This document shows positions 26,801 to 35,749 of a DNA stretch of 64,000 nucleotides, one piece after another; within the stretch, counting starts at the first letter, position 1, and each line of letters opens with the position of its first letter. The position numbers were made by a program, and so were the translations under genes. The notes below the pieces were generated by a model. The model saw only the letters and a list, made by a program, of their open reading frames with translations, was not told the DNA's origin and searched no databases. Source of the stretch: Micromonospora sp. WMMD812 (GTDB lineage Bacteria; Actinomycetota; Actinomycetes; Mycobacteriales; Micromonosporaceae); NCBI RefSeq assembly GCF_027497215.1, contig NZ_CP114904.1, positions 6,292,501-6,356,500 on the forward strand, read 5' to 3'.

Positions 26801-27160
26801 TCAGGAGGCTGGATGCAGGGAGCGCAGTCGCGCGAGCAGGCGCCATCGGCTCCAGGCCAGGCCGAGGAGCTTGGCGGTTACCGCCGTGAGGAGGCAGCCG
26901 GCCGCCGCCACGGCGACGGCCCGGCTGCCACTCGGACCGATCAGGACGGCGGCGGCCCCGGCGGCGACGAACGCCACCGCCGCCCAGGTGCAGCCGCAGT
27001 CGTTGAACAGCCGCCGGATCGCCCTGGCCGCGCGGTCACGCTCGGTGTCATCGAGCCCGGGCATCATGACGGTGACCCGGTCGAGATGGGGGCGCTGCAG
27101 CCACGAGACCAGCGCCTCAGCCCGATCGAGATCGGCTCGGTCGGCGATCTCGATGTTCAC
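26801..27160 (-). CDS. Small two-helix membrane protein in metalloprotease operon
   Basis: A 119-residue protein: about 50 soluble residues (IADRADLDRAEALVSWLQRP, then VTVMMPGLDDTERDRAARAI), a CGC pair and two transmembrane helices (WAAVAFVAAGAAAVLIG and VAVAAAGCLLTAVTAKLLGL) ending in a basic tail. No known family. It is the first gene of the operon and could anchor, regulate or be cleaved by the metalloprotease (inference). A possible TTGACG -35 lies upstream. Confidence 0.65.
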   Translation of the reverse strand: MNIEIADRADLDRAEALVSWLQRPHLDRVTVMMPGLDDTERDRAARAIRRLFNDCGCTWAAVAFVAAGAAAVLIGPSGSRAVAVAAAGCLLTAVTAKLLGLAWSRWRLLARLRSLHPAS

Positions 27161-27395
27161 GGTGCGTCACCTTTCCACGACACCTCCAATGTGGGCGTGG
27201 CGTGCGGTGGCGTCAAGGAACCGATCGGCTGTGTCGGGAATGCGTTAGCGGTTGCCGCGGAGGCTCGCGGCTGAGGAGTGCTGCCGCCGTCGGGGGCGCG
27301 GTGCTGCCTCCGGGCGTCGAGGGCCGGCGATCAACCCGAGCGGTGCTGGGCTGGCACTCGGCGAAGAGCCGGCGATCGCCCTGCCGCACCGGGCC

Positions 27396-28298
27396 TCAAC
27401 CGGTGGTGGTGAGATCCGTGGTGGCGGCCAACTCGGTCACCGCGTCCAGGACCCGGCGCAGCGTGGGCGAGCTGTTGTCGGGCAGCCAGACCATCTCGGT
27501 CGCGGTGAACTCCCCGGTCAGCGGGACGAACACCACACCGGTACGGCGGAGGTTGTGTGCCGACCAGCCGAGTCGGGTGATCCCGACGCCGGCCGCGACG
27601 AGGCCGAGCAGCCCCTGCACGCTGGTGTCCCGGGCGACGATCTCGGGGATGAATCCGGCGGCGTGGAACTTCTCGTCGAACACCCGGTGCCAGGGTTCCC
27701 AGGAGCTGCGCGGCGTCATCACCCAACGTTCGTCGGCGAGCTCGGGCAGGGTCAGTTCGTCGCGCCCGGCGAGTGGGTGTTCCTCGGGCAGGACGATGCA
27801 CACCTGTTCGGTGGCGAGCGTCCGGGCGGCCAGGCCGGGGACCTGTGGTGGGCGGGTGAACGCGAGATCGTAACGGCCGTTGAACAGGCCCTCGACCAGC
27901 GGCCCGATGGCCGTCTCCTCGGTGGCCAGCTCCAGGCCGGGAAGCTGTTCCCGGACCACCCGGACCACCGGCGGCAGCAGATGGTTCGCGGTGGTGGACA
28001 GGAAGGCGAGGCGGAGCCGGCCGATCTCGCCGCGTACGGCCCGGCGGACCACGGCGACGGCTTCGTCGGCGCGGTCGAGCACCGCCCGCGCCTCGGGCAG
28101 GAACAGCGCCCCGGTGTCGGTCAGTCTGGTGCCCCGGCTGTCCCGGTCGAACAGTTTCGCGCCGAGGATCCGTTCCAGCGCGTTGATCTGCTGCGAGAGT
28201 GACTGCTGCGCGATCATCAACCGGGTGGCGGCCCGGGTGAAGCTGGACTCCTCGGCGACGGCGACGAAGTACCTGAGCTGCCGAAGATCAGGGGTCAC
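27396..28298 (-). CDS. LysR family transcriptional regulator
   Basis: A 300-residue LysR-type regulator. The N-terminal winged helix reads LRQLRYFVAVAEESSFTRAA and QQSLSQQINALERILGAKLF; the C-terminal periplasmic-binding-like effector domain follows. It diverges from an SDR gene with about 100 bases between starts, the usual LysR arrangement in which the regulator controls its neighbour. Inducer unknown. Confidence 0.9.
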   Translation of the reverse strand: MTPDLRQLRYFVAVAEESSFTRAATRLMIAQQSLSQQINALERILGAKLFDRDSRGTRLTDTGALFLPEARAVLDRADEAVAVVRRAVRGEIGRLRLAFLSTTANHLLPPVVRVVREQLPGLELATEETAIGPLVEGLFNGRYDLAFTRPPQVPGLAARTLATEQVCIVLPEEHPLAGRDELTLPELADERWVMTPRSSWEPWHRVFDEKFHAAGFIPEIVARDTSVQGLLGLVAAGVGITRLGWSAHNLRRTGVVFVPLTGEFTATEMVWLPDNSSPTLRRVLDAVTELAATTDLTTTG

Positions 28299-28400
28299 AG
28301 GCCGAGCCTACCGCCGTGCCAGGCAGCCAGTGTTGGTCGTGCCCAACCGTCCGCAGCAGCATCGTTGCTGTTCACGACCACACGTGGCAGGAGCGAGAAG

Positions 28401-29240
28401 ATGCAGGACAACACGCAGGGCCGGGTCTGGTTGATCACCGGTTGTTCCTCCGGCTTCGGCCGGGAACTCGCGCTGGCGGCGGTGGCCGCCGGCGATCGGG
28501 TGATGGCCACCGCCCGTCGGCCGGAGACCCTGGCGGACCTGGCGGAGCAGGGCCGGGGCCGGGTGGCCACGGTGGCGCTGGACGTCACCGACCGGGCTTC
28601 GATCGACGCCGCGGTGCAGGCCACGCTGGCGCTGCACGGCCGGATCGACGTCCTGGTCAACAACGCCGGTTCGCTGGTCCTCGGTGCGATTGAGGAGGTC
28701 AGCATGGCGGAGCTGCGCCAGCAGATGGAGGTGGTCTTCTTCGGTGCGGCCGAGGTTACCAAGGCGGTCGTACCGCTGATGCGCGAGCAGGGCAGCGGGA
28801 CCATCGTGCAGATGAGTTCACTGGGCGGGCAGAAGACGTACCCCGGATTCGGGGCGTACCACGCCGCGAAGTGGGCGTTCGAGGGGCTGTCCGAGACGCT
28901 GGCCTCCGAGTTGGCTCCGCTGGGGGTACGGGTGTTGATCGTGGAACCGGGCGCGTTCCGGACCGAGTTCAACTCCAACAAGTACGTCACCGGGGCGATG
29001 GCGGCCTACCGGGACACGGCCGGGGCGACCCGGAGGTACACCGACGAGTTGCTGGGCGCGGAGCCGAACGACCCGGTGAAGGGCGCGGCGGCCATCCTGA
29101 AGGTGCTGGACAGCGACCGACCGCCGCTGCGGCTCCTGCTCGGCGGTGACGCGGTGGACGGGCTGCGCGAGCACCACGCGGCGCTGCTGGCCGAGGTCGC
29201 CCGGTGGGAAGAGATCAGCAGGTCGACCGCGGTCGCCTGA
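28401..29240 (+). CDS. Short-chain dehydrogenase/reductase
   Basis: A 279-residue classical SDR. Cofactor motif TGCSSGFG, NNAG at VLVNNAGSL, catalytic Ser in VQMSSLGG and YHAAK as the YxxxK pair. The C-terminus matches the large group of oxidoreductases that resemble 3-oxoacyl or retinol dehydrogenases. A GGAGCGAGAAG region precedes the ATG. It is probably controlled by the divergent LysR. Substrate unknown. Confidence 0.9.
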   Translation: MQDNTQGRVWLITGCSSGFGRELALAAVAAGDRVMATARRPETLADLAEQGRGRVATVALDVTDRASIDAAVQATLALHGRIDVLVNNAGSLVLGAIEEVSMAELRQQMEVVFFGAAEVTKAVVPLMREQGSGTIVQMSSLGGQKTYPGFGAYHAAKWAFEGLSETLASELAPLGVRVLIVEPGAFRTEFNSNKYVTGAMAAYRDTAGATRRYTDELLGAEPNDPVKGAAAILKVLDSDRPPLRLLLGGDAVDGLREHHAALLAEVARWEEISRSTAVA

Positions 29241-29249
29241 CCGTTGTGC

Positions 29250-29281
29250 GCGTGCCTGTCGAGGCCCGTCGACAGGCACGC
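29250..29281. terminator. Bidirectional terminator
   Basis: Perfect 13-base arms (GCGTGCCTGTCGA) around a six-base loop, ten bases after the SDR stop and before the converging LLM gene. Confidence 0.8.
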
Positions 29282-29330
29282 GGTCGCGGCCGCGGAGACC
29301 CCGCGACGTGCCTGGCCGGCCGGTGGGCCG

Positions 29331-30254
29331 TCACGCCGCGGCCGTCAGGCGGGGCAGGAACGTGCCCAGGGAATCGAGGGCGTCCCTCCGGACGACGTAG
29401 CGGGTGACGCCCCAGCGGCGGCGGTGCGCGGCGACCGCCGCGACGATCTCGTCCTCCGTGCCGATCAGCACGAACGGGGTGGCGAGCAGTTCCGCGACGG
29501 TCAGGCCGGTGTCCTCGGCCGTCTCCGCGGCCGCGGCCTCGGCGTCGTCGGTCACCACGACCTTCTGCACCAGCGCCTCCAGCTCCGGCGGTGCGTCGCG
29601 GCCCTCGGCGCCGGCCGCGACCTCGGCGAGCTGCGCCTCGATGTCCGCCGCCCGCCAGCGCACCTCGTGGGCGTAACCGTCGGGCAGGGTACGGCCCAGG
29701 CCGGCCAGTCCGACGACGTCCGCGTACGCCCCGGCCCAGCGCAGCAGCCGCGAGTTCGCGGTGCCGACGGTGAGCGGGATCCGCCGCTGCACCGGACGGG
29801 GCTTCTCCAGCCGGGCGCCGTGGACGACCAGGTCCGAGGTGTCGACGGTGACCTCCTCGCCGTCGAGCAGCGCCCGGGTCGCCTGGGCGACGGCGATGCA
29901 GCGGCGTACCCGGCCCGCCACGTCCGGCCGTTCCCGACCGACGGCCCGCCACTCGGCCGGGGTGTGGCCGGCGCCGATGCCGAGCCGGGCCCGCCCGTTC
30001 GAGACCAGGTCGAGGGTGGCCACGTCGGCGGCGAGCAGCATCGGCTCCCGGACGCCGGCGTTCGAGACGTACGAGCCGAGGCCGATGGTGCTGGTCACCG
30101 CCGCGGCGGCGGCCAGGGCCACGAACGGGCTGGTGACCACCCCGGGGTGGTCGGCGGTGAACAGGGCGTCGAAGCCGACGGACTCGGCACGGCGGGCCAG
30201 CGCGGCCCAGCCGGCGGCGTCGGCCGGGCTGGCCTGGAGGCTGAAGGTGACCAT
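29331..30254 (-). CDS. LLM class flavin-dependent oxidoreductase
   Basis: A 307-residue luciferase-like monooxygenase family protein. Visible features: FDALFTADHPGVVTSPFVAL, GLGSYVSNAGVREPMLLAADVATLD and GRARLGIGAGHTPAEWRAVG, and the C-terminal FVLIGTEDEIVAAVAAHRRR. In actinobacteria this subgroup often uses F420 rather than FMN; the cofactor cannot be decided from sequence. Single transcription unit between two hairpin- or repeat-marked gaps. Confidence 0.88.
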   Translation of the reverse strand: MVTFSLQASPADAAGWAALARRAESVGFDALFTADHPGVVTSPFVALAAAAAVTSTIGLGSYVSNAGVREPMLLAADVATLDLVSNGRARLGIGAGHTPAEWRAVGRERPDVAGRVRRCIAVAQATRALLDGEEVTVDTSDLVVHGARLEKPRPVQRRIPLTVGTANSRLLRWAGAYADVVGLAGLGRTLPDGYAHEVRWRAADIEAQLAEVAAGAEGRDAPPELEALVQKVVVTDDAEAAAAETAEDTGLTVAELLATPFVLIGTEDEIVAAVAAHRRRWGVTRYVVRRDALDSLGTFLPRLTAAA

Positions 30255-30455
30255 GCGGCCCAGCCTGCCGGGCTTCGGCGCACGCGGCCACCAGGTCTGG
30301 GCCGATTCTGCTACCGGCAGACCGGGCGGCAGCGCCGCGAGTCGGCGGTGGCAGCGCGGTGGTGGGGCGGCAGCGCCGCGAGTCCGCGGTGGCGGAGCGG
30401 CGGTGGCGGCGCGAGTCGGCCGCGGCGGGAGTCGGTGGCGGTGCGGCGGCGGCGT
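30255..30455. repeat. Intergenic region with imperfect direct repeats
   Basis: Two copies of GGCGGCAGCGCCGCGAGTC (about 30330 and 30370) and several variants of GGCGGTGGCGG fill the 200 bases between the LLM and ltrA genes. No gene seen. The repeats may be remnants of a palindromic element or simple slippage. Confidence 0.5.
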
Positions 30456-31811
30456 TCAGGCGGGCGGGGTGCCGCCGCCGTGCCCGGGACCGTCCTTCTC
30501 CTCGGGCTCGTGCCAGGCGGCGCGGAAGGCCACCTCGTGTGCCTCGTGAGTCGTCTTCTCCTGGAAGACCGCGGTGCGCAGGGCCCCCCGCGAGTCGGCC
30601 ATCACCACCACCTCGACGGCCACCAGGCCGACGCAGATGAGGGTCAGCAGGCCGAGGGCGGCGAGAGCGGGCAGCAGGACGCCCGCCGGGATGGCCGCGC
30701 CGAGCACCGCCACGACGCCCACCCGGCTCCACGACAGCGTCCGCAGGGTGCGCAGCTGGAACAGCATGGTGCCGCAGAAGTAGCAGATCACCCCGCCGAA
30801 CAGCAGTGGCACGCCGGGGCCGTGGGTGGGTTCGAGCAGGCTGACGTGCGGGTCGGCGATCTGGCGGACCATCTCCTCGGCGCCGAGGGCGAAGACGATG
30901 ATCCCGGCGATCATGACCAGGTAGACATAGGCGTAGGCGTCTCGGGCCATGGCCACCCGGGGGCGGCCCAGCGCCGCGTGCTGCGCGATACGGGCGGCCG
31001 GGCCGACCACGTCGTAGTGCGCCCACCAGAGCGCCGCCGTGAAGACGATCCCGCACACCGCCGCGGCGACCGCCGGCCAGGTGACCGGCTGGCCGAGCAG
31101 GTTGCCACCGACACCGACCGAGATGATCGATTCGCCGAGCGCGATGATGAGGATCAGGTCGTACCGCTCCGTCCAGTGCTCGGCCGACGTGATCGTCCAG
31201 CCCCAGGCGCCGGCGACCAGGCCGCTGCCGTACTGGAGCACCACGACGCTCAGCCAGAGCAGGTCGCGCACCAGCATCGCCCGGCCCAGGTCCTCGATCT
31301 GGGGCGGGACCAGCGCGGCGGCGAGCAGCAGGGCGGTGCTGAGGACGACCTCGGGGGAGTACCTCAACAGCAGGCGGCGCTCGCCCGGCTTCTCCTGCGC
31401 GACGTGCCAGTAGAGCAGCAGGTGCACGCCGCGGATCACCAGGTAGCTGACCGCCACCACCATCGGCCCGGCGGCGTTCTGACGGGGATCGGCGAACGCC
31501 TGGGGCAGCGAGAGCGCGAAGCAGAACAGCGCCGCCATCCCGATCACCATCAGCACCGGGACGAAGCCCTCGCCGAGCCGGACGCGGGCGGCGACCACGC
31601 TGTGCACCACCCAGCACCACCAGAGCACGGCGAGCACGAGCAGGGCGTGCAGCAGGCTGGCGCCGGTGATGTTCATCGCGGTCGCGCGGGTGATGATGAA
31701 GAACGAGAAGACGAAGACCAGGTCGAAGAAGACCTCGAACTTGTCGACCCGGGCCCCCGGCGCGATCGCCACGGCCGGTCCCAGCCGGTCGCGCCACCGG
31801 TGACTCCCCAT
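30456..31811 (-). CDS. ltrA: Low temperature requirement protein A homologue
   Basis: A 451-residue polytopic membrane protein of the LtrA family with about twelve helices. The family signature is clear: KFEVFFDLVFVFSFFIITR in the first helix and HWTERYDLILIIALGESI near the middle. LtrA was linked to growth at low temperature in Listeria; biochemical function is unknown. The C-terminal tail is cytosolic and charged. The ATG at 31811 lies six bases after a CAGACT -10-like box. Confidence 0.88.
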   Translation of the reverse strand: MGSHRWRDRLGPAVAIAPGARVDKFEVFFDLVFVFSFFIITRATAMNITGASLLHALLVLAVLWWCWVVHSVVAARVRLGEGFVPVLMVIGMAALFCFALSLPQAFADPRQNAAGPMVVAVSYLVIRGVHLLLYWHVAQEKPGERRLLLRYSPEVVLSTALLLAAALVPPQIEDLGRAMLVRDLLWLSVVVLQYGSGLVAGAWGWTITSAEHWTERYDLILIIALGESIISVGVGGNLLGQPVTWPAVAAAVCGIVFTAALWWAHYDVVGPAARIAQHAALGRPRVAMARDAYAYVYLVMIAGIIVFALGAEEMVRQIADPHVSLLEPTHGPGVPLLFGGVICYFCGTMLFQLRTLRTLSWSRVGVVAVLGAAIPAGVLLPALAALGLLTLICVGLVAVEVVVMADSRGALRTAVFQEKTTHEAHEVAFRAAWHEPEEKDGPGHGGGTPPA

Positions 31812-32052
31812 TGATCGAGTCTGTCAGCGGGTCGGGGGGCGCCGGGCCGGAATCCGCCCAGCTCAGGTGCGGCGGGGCGGGACCCGGCCGACGCAGGTGT
31901 CGCCGGTTCGGAAGCCCGGTCAGGCGCCCGGCCAGGCGGTCGGGGCCTGGACGTCGCCCGGCTACGACGCGCTGTTGCGCTGGCCGGGCGTCGACCTGGA
32001 CGCCTTCTGGTCTCGTCCTGCGACGCGGGGCGAGCCCGGACGGGGAGTCGGG
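31812..32052. other. Intergenic region with possible coding remnant
   Basis: About 240 bases. A stretch near 31930-32030 translates on the plus strand to VGAWTSPGYDALLRWPGVDL, which looks protein-like, but it has no start codon or ribosome site and its frame runs into the tetR gene antisense. It could be a gene fragment or chance. Confidence 0.25.
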
Positions 32053-32631
32053 TCAGCCTCCGGCGCGGAAGCGCAGGCCGTCCATCAACAGGTCGAGCAG
32101 CCGGCCGGCCTGGTCCCGCTGGGCCGGCTCGCCGGCCGCGAGCGAAACCCCGCTCAGGCTGGCCAGCACGTCGGCGGCCGCCACGTCGCCGCGGACGGTT
32201 CCCGCCTGGGCGGCCGCCTCGAGCAGCAGACCGAGCGCGCCGAGCAGCAGGTCCCGGCTCTGCGCGTACGGGTTGCTACCGGCGGCGATGACGAGGCGCA
32301 GCGCGTCGGCCATGCCGCGCTTGGTGGCGAGGTAGTCGACGAACCGGTCCATCCAGGTCCGGATCGCCTCGTCCGGCGGCAGCTCCTCGAGCAGGTCGGG
32401 CGCCGCGTCGCAGAGCTTGGCCAACTCGTTGCGGTAGGCCGCCTCGACCAGCGCCTCCCGGGTGGGGAAGTGGCGGTAGAGGGTGCCGATGCCGACCCCG
32501 GCGTCCCGGGCCACGGACTCCAGCGTTACGTCCGGCCCGCGCTGGGAAAACGCGCGTACCGCGGCGTCCAGCAGCCGCTGGCGGTTGCGCTGGGCGTCCG
32601 CGCGCAGTGGGCGGGGGCCGGTGTCCGGCAC
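32053..32631 (-). CDS. TetR family transcriptional regulator
   Basis: A 192-residue repressor: QRNRQRLLDAAVRAFSQRGP, then LESVARDAGVGIGTLYRHFPTREALVEA is the TetR helix-turn-helix; the helical C-terminal domain includes the SBP-type LRLVIAAGSNPYAQSRDLLL. I start it at the GTG at 32631 because AGGAGG lies four bases upstream; a longer frame runs into the operator region. It diverges from an SDR gene and two palindromes lie between them. Confidence 0.88.
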   Translation of the reverse strand: MPDTGPRPLRADAQRNRQRLLDAAVRAFSQRGPDVTLESVARDAGVGIGTLYRHFPTREALVEAAYRNELAKLCDAAPDLLEELPPDEAIRTWMDRFVDYLATKRGMADALRLVIAAGSNPYAQSRDLLLGALGLLLEAAAQAGTVRGDVAAADVLASLSGVSLAAGEPAQRDQAGRLLDLLMDGLRFRAGG

Positions 32632-32669
32632 GTCGCCTCCTCTTCCCGGCAGGGTCGGCCAGTGGCCGG

Positions 32670-32722
32670 TTGGCAAACGGAGGAACCTCCGGTTAGGCTC
32701 GACCGTAACGGAGGATCCTCCG
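32670..32722 (+). promoter_or_regulatory. SDR promoter with two TetR operators
   Basis: TTGGCA (32670-32675) and TAGGCT (32694-32699) with an 18-base spacer form a good promoter for the SDR gene. Palindrome CGGAGGAACCTCCG (32678-32691) fills the spacer and CGGAGGATCCTCCG (32709-32722) covers the start of the transcript; centres are 31 bases apart. Both differ only at the two central bases. They are likely operators of the divergent TetR. Confidence 0.78.
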
Positions 32723-32777
32723 CTTCTCATCGTAGCGGCCGGGCGCCCCTGCCCGTCGCCACCGACAAGGATGGATC

Positions 32778-33719
32778 ATGACGAGCACACGCGTGAACAC
32801 ACCCTTCTCCCGCGACACCACGGCCCGGGAGGTGGTACGCGGCGTCGACCTCGCCGGCCGCCGGGCGGTCGTCACCGGCGGCGCCTCCGGCATCGGCGTG
32901 GAGACCGCCCGGGCGCTCGCCGAGGCCGGCGCCGACGTCACCCTCGCCGTCCGCAACCCGGACGCGGGCCAGGAGGCCGCGGCCGACATCACCGCCACCA
33001 CCGGCAACGACCGGATCCTGGTCGCCGCGCTGGACCTGGCCGACCAGGCCTCCGTGGGCACGTTCGTGGCGAACTGGGACGGCCCGCTGCACATCCTGGT
33101 CAACAACGCCGGCATCATGGCCTCGCCCGAGATGCGCACCCCGCAGGGCTGGGAGATGCAGTTCGCCACCAACCACCTGGGCCACTTCGCGCTGACCACC
33201 GGGCTGCACCGGGCCCTGGCTGCGGCCGGTGGCGCCCGGGTCGTCTCGGTCAGCTCGGCCGCGCACCTGCGCTCGCCCGTGGTCTTCGACGACATCCACT
33301 TCGCCGAGCGGGAGTACGAGCCGTGGTCGGCGTACGGGCAGTCGAAGACCGCCAACGTGCTCTTCGCCGTGGAGGCGACCCGGCGCTGGGCCGACGACGG
33401 CATCCTCACCAACTCGCTGATGCCGGGCGCGATCCGGACCAACCTCCAGCGCTACATCAGCGAGGAGGAGCTGGACCGGATGCGGTCGCAGAGCGGCGGC
33501 GGGGCCGGTTACTGGAAGACCACCGAGCAGGGCGCCGCGACCTCGGTGCTGCTCGCCGCGTCGCCACTGCTGGAGGGCGTCGGCGGGCGCTACTTCGAGG
33601 ACTGCCAGGAGGCCGGGCCCAACCAGCCGGGCACCCGCACCGGCTACGCGCCGTACGCGCTGGACCCGGAGGCTGCCGAGCGGCTCTGGCGGGTCTCCGA
33701 GGACATGCTCCGGGCCTGA
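32778..33719 (+). CDS. Short-chain dehydrogenase (retinol dehydrogenase/WWOX-like)
   Basis: A 313-residue SDR. VVTGGASGIGVETARALAEAG is the cofactor site, ILVNNAGIMASPE the NNAG, FATNHLGHFALTTGL the Asn, VSVSSAAH the Ser and YGQSKTANVLF the Tyr-Lys pair. The size and NHLGHF motif put it with the retinol dehydrogenase-like subgroup. An AAGGA ribosome site precedes the ATG. Divergent TetR and twin operators indicate regulated expression; the substrate is unknown. Confidence 0.9.
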   Translation: MTSTRVNTPFSRDTTAREVVRGVDLAGRRAVVTGGASGIGVETARALAEAGADVTLAVRNPDAGQEAAADITATTGNDRILVAALDLADQASVGTFVANWDGPLHILVNNAGIMASPEMRTPQGWEMQFATNHLGHFALTTGLHRALAAAGGARVVSVSSAAHLRSPVVFDDIHFAEREYEPWSAYGQSKTANVLFAVEATRRWADDGILTNSLMPGAIRTNLQRYISEEELDRMRSQSGGGAGYWKTTEQGAATSVLLAASPLLEGVGGRYFEDCQEAGPNQPGTRTGYAPYALDPEAAERLWRVSEDMLRA

Positions 33720-33749
33720 CCGCCGGACCGGCGAACGGGGGCGGGAGAC

Positions 33750-33793
33750 ACGACGAAGGGGCGCCCCGGGTGACCGGGGCGCCCCTTCGTCGT
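33750..33793. terminator. Bidirectional terminator with GTGA loop
   Basis: Perfect 20-base arms (33750-33769 and 33774-33793) around a GTGA tetraloop (GNRA type), in the gap between the converging SDR and sucB genes. Transcripts from either side would form it. Confidence 0.88.
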
Positions 33794-33804
33794 TGCTTGT
33801 CGGA

Positions 33805-35676
33805 TCAGGCCAGGCCCAGCTCCGCCTCGAAGTTGCCGGCCTCCAGCCGCTCCTTGACCGCGACCAGGAAGCGGGCCGCGTCGGCGCCGTCGATCAGCCG
33901 GTGGTCGTAGGAGAGCGCCAGGTACACCATCGACCGGACGGCGACCACCTCGCCCAGCTCCGGGTCGTTGACCACGACCGGGCGCTTCACCACGGCACCC
34001 GTGCCGAGCATCGCCGACTGCGGCGACGGCACGATCGGGGTGTCGAAGAGGGCCCCCCGGCTGCCGGTGTTGGTCAGCGTGAAGGTCGCCCCGGCGATCT
34101 CGTCCGGGCTGATCTTGTTGGTCCGGGTGCGCTCGGCCAGGTCGGCGATCCGCTTGGCGATGCCGCCCAGGTTCAGGTCACCCGCGTTGTGGATCACCGG
34201 CACCAGCAGCCCGCGCTCGGTGTCGACGGCGATGCCCAGGTGCTCCGCGTCCGGGTAGGTGATCGTCCCGGCGGCCAGGTCCATCCGCGCGTTGACGATC
34301 GGGTAGGTCTGGAGCGCCTCGATCGCCGCGAGGGCGAAGAACGGCAGGAACGAGAGCTTCACGCCGTGCCGCTGCTGGAAGGCGTCCTTCGCCTGCGCCC
34401 GCAGCTTGGCGACCTTGGTGACGTCCACCTCGATCACCGTGGTGAGCTGCGCCATCTCGTGCAGCGACTCCTGCATCCGCTTGGCGATGGCCGCGCGGAT
34501 CCGGGTCAGCTTCTCGGTGCTGCCCCGCTTCGCGCTCGGCTGCGGCTTGGCGGCGGCCGGCTTGCTCGGCGCGGCGGCGGCGGGCTGCGCCGCCGGGGCC
34601 GGGGCGGCCTTGGCCGCCTTCGCCTTCTCCGCCGCCTCCAGCACGTCCTGCTTGCGGATCCGACCACCCACGCCGGTGCCGTTGACCGAGGAGAGGTCGA
34701 CGCCGTGCTCGCTGGCCAGCTTGCGGACCAGCGGGGTCACGTAGCCGGCCGCCTCCTCCCCGCCACCCTGCACGGGAGCCGACGGGCGCTGCGGGGTCGG
34801 GGCCGGCGCCGGCGGCACCGCCCGCTGCTCCGCCTGCACCGGCTGCGCCGAGGTCTCCGCCTCGGGGGCCGGCTCGTTGTAGGAGGCGCCCGGGGTGGGC
34901 TCGGCCACCGGGGCCGGCTTCGCCTCGGGCTGCGGCGCGGGGGCCGGCTTCGCCTCGGGCTGCGGCGCGGGGGCCGGCTTCGCCTCGGGCTGCGGCGCGG
35001 GAGCCGGCTTCACCTCGGCCGGGGCCGCGCCGGCGGCGCCGATCACGGCCAGTTCGGCGCCGACCTCGGCGGTCTCGTCCTCGGCGACCTTGATCTCCAG
35101 GACGGTGCCGGCGACCGGCGACGGGATCTCGGTGTCGACCTTGTCGGTGGACACCTCGAGCAGCGGCTCGTCCACCTCGATGGTGTCGCCGACCTGCTTC
35201 AGCCACCGGGTGACCGTGCCCTCGGTGACGCTCTCGCCCAGCGCCGGCATGGTGACCGGGGTGCCCGCGCCGGACGGCGCCGGCGCGGCCTGGGCCGCCG
35301 GAGCAGGAGCGGCCGGCCGCTCCTGCTCCGGCTCGGGACCGGTGCCCTCGGCGGCAGCCGTCGGCTGCGGCGCCGGGGCGGCGACCGGCTGCTCGGCCGG
35401 GGCCTGCTGCTGCGGCGCGGCGCCGCCGGCCTGCTCGCCCTCACCGGAGATCACGGCCAGCTCGCTGCCGACCTCCGCGGTCTCGTCCTCGCCCACCACG
35501 ATCCGGGTCAGCACGCCCGCCGCGGGCGACGGGATCTCGGTGTCGACCTTGTCGGTCGACACCTCGAGCAGGGGCTCGTCGACCTCGACGGTCTCGCCCT
35601 CCTGCTTGAGCCAGCGCGTGACGGTGCCCTCGGTGACGCTCTCGCCGAGCCGGGGCATGGTGACCGATACCGGCAT
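33805..35676 (-). CDS. sucB: Dihydrolipoamide acyltransferase (E2), two lipoyl domains
   Basis: A 623-residue E2 core subunit of a 2-oxo acid dehydrogenase complex, most likely 2-oxoglutarate dehydrogenase. Two lipoyl domains have the [10 protein letters not shown] motif; the first lipoyl lysine is Lys43, the second in the copy near residue 190. Flexible Ala/Pro linkers include an exact 10-residue repeat ([10 protein letters not shown], three copies). A peripheral-subunit-binding domain ([23 protein letters not shown]) and a catalytic domain with [16 protein letters not shown] follow. It is upstream-adjacent to lpdA in one minus-strand unit (73-base gap). It is a direct substrate of LipA and LipB encoded in this window. 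Confidence 0.93.
   Translation of the reverse strand: MPVSVTMPRLGESVTEGTVTRWLKQEGETVEVDEPLLEVSTDKVDTEIPSPAAGVLTRIVVGEDETAEVGSELAVISGEGEQAGGAAPQQQAPAEQPVAAPAPQPTAAAEGTGPEPEQERPAAPAPAAQAAPAPSGAGTPVTMPALGESVTEGTVTRWLKQVGDTIEVDEPLLEVSTDKVDTEIPSPVAGTVLEIKVAEDETAEVGAELAVIGAAGAAPAEVKPAPAPQPEAKPAPAPQPEAKPAPAPQPEAKPAPVAEPTPGASYNEPAPEAETSAQPVQAEQRAVPPAPAPTPQRPSAPVQGGGEEAAGYVTPLVRKLASEHGVDLSSVNGTGVGGRIRKQDVLEAAEKAKAAKAAPAPAAQPAAAAPSKPAAAKPQPSAKRGSTEKLTRIRAAIAKRMQESLHEMAQLTTVIEVDVTKVAKLRAQAKDAFQQRHGVKLSFLPFFALAAIEALQTYPIVNARMDLAAGTITYPDAEHLGIAVDTERGLLVPVIHNAGDLNLGGIAKRIADLAERTRTNKISPDEIAGATFTLTNTGSRGALFDTPIVPSPQSAMLGTGAVVKRPVVVNDPELGEVVAVRSMVYLALSYDHRLIDGADAARFLVAVKERLEAGNFEAELGLA
34915..35010 (-). repeat. 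30-base tandem repeat inside sucB
   Basis: Three near-exact copies of a 30-base unit encode [10 protein letters not shown] in the linker between the second lipoyl domain and the subunit-binding domain. Linker length may vary between strains. Confidence 0.85.
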
Positions 35677-35749
35677 CTTCTAAGACTCCTTCATTCCCCT
35701 GGTGCGATCTCGCCCGTCTGCCGCCGGACGCCGCGGAATCAGTTCTCGA

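Noticed and set aside
31867..32052. Small gene on the plus strand
   Set aside because: Protein-like fragment only; no start signal, and it overlaps tetR antisense. Reported as a possible remnant instead.
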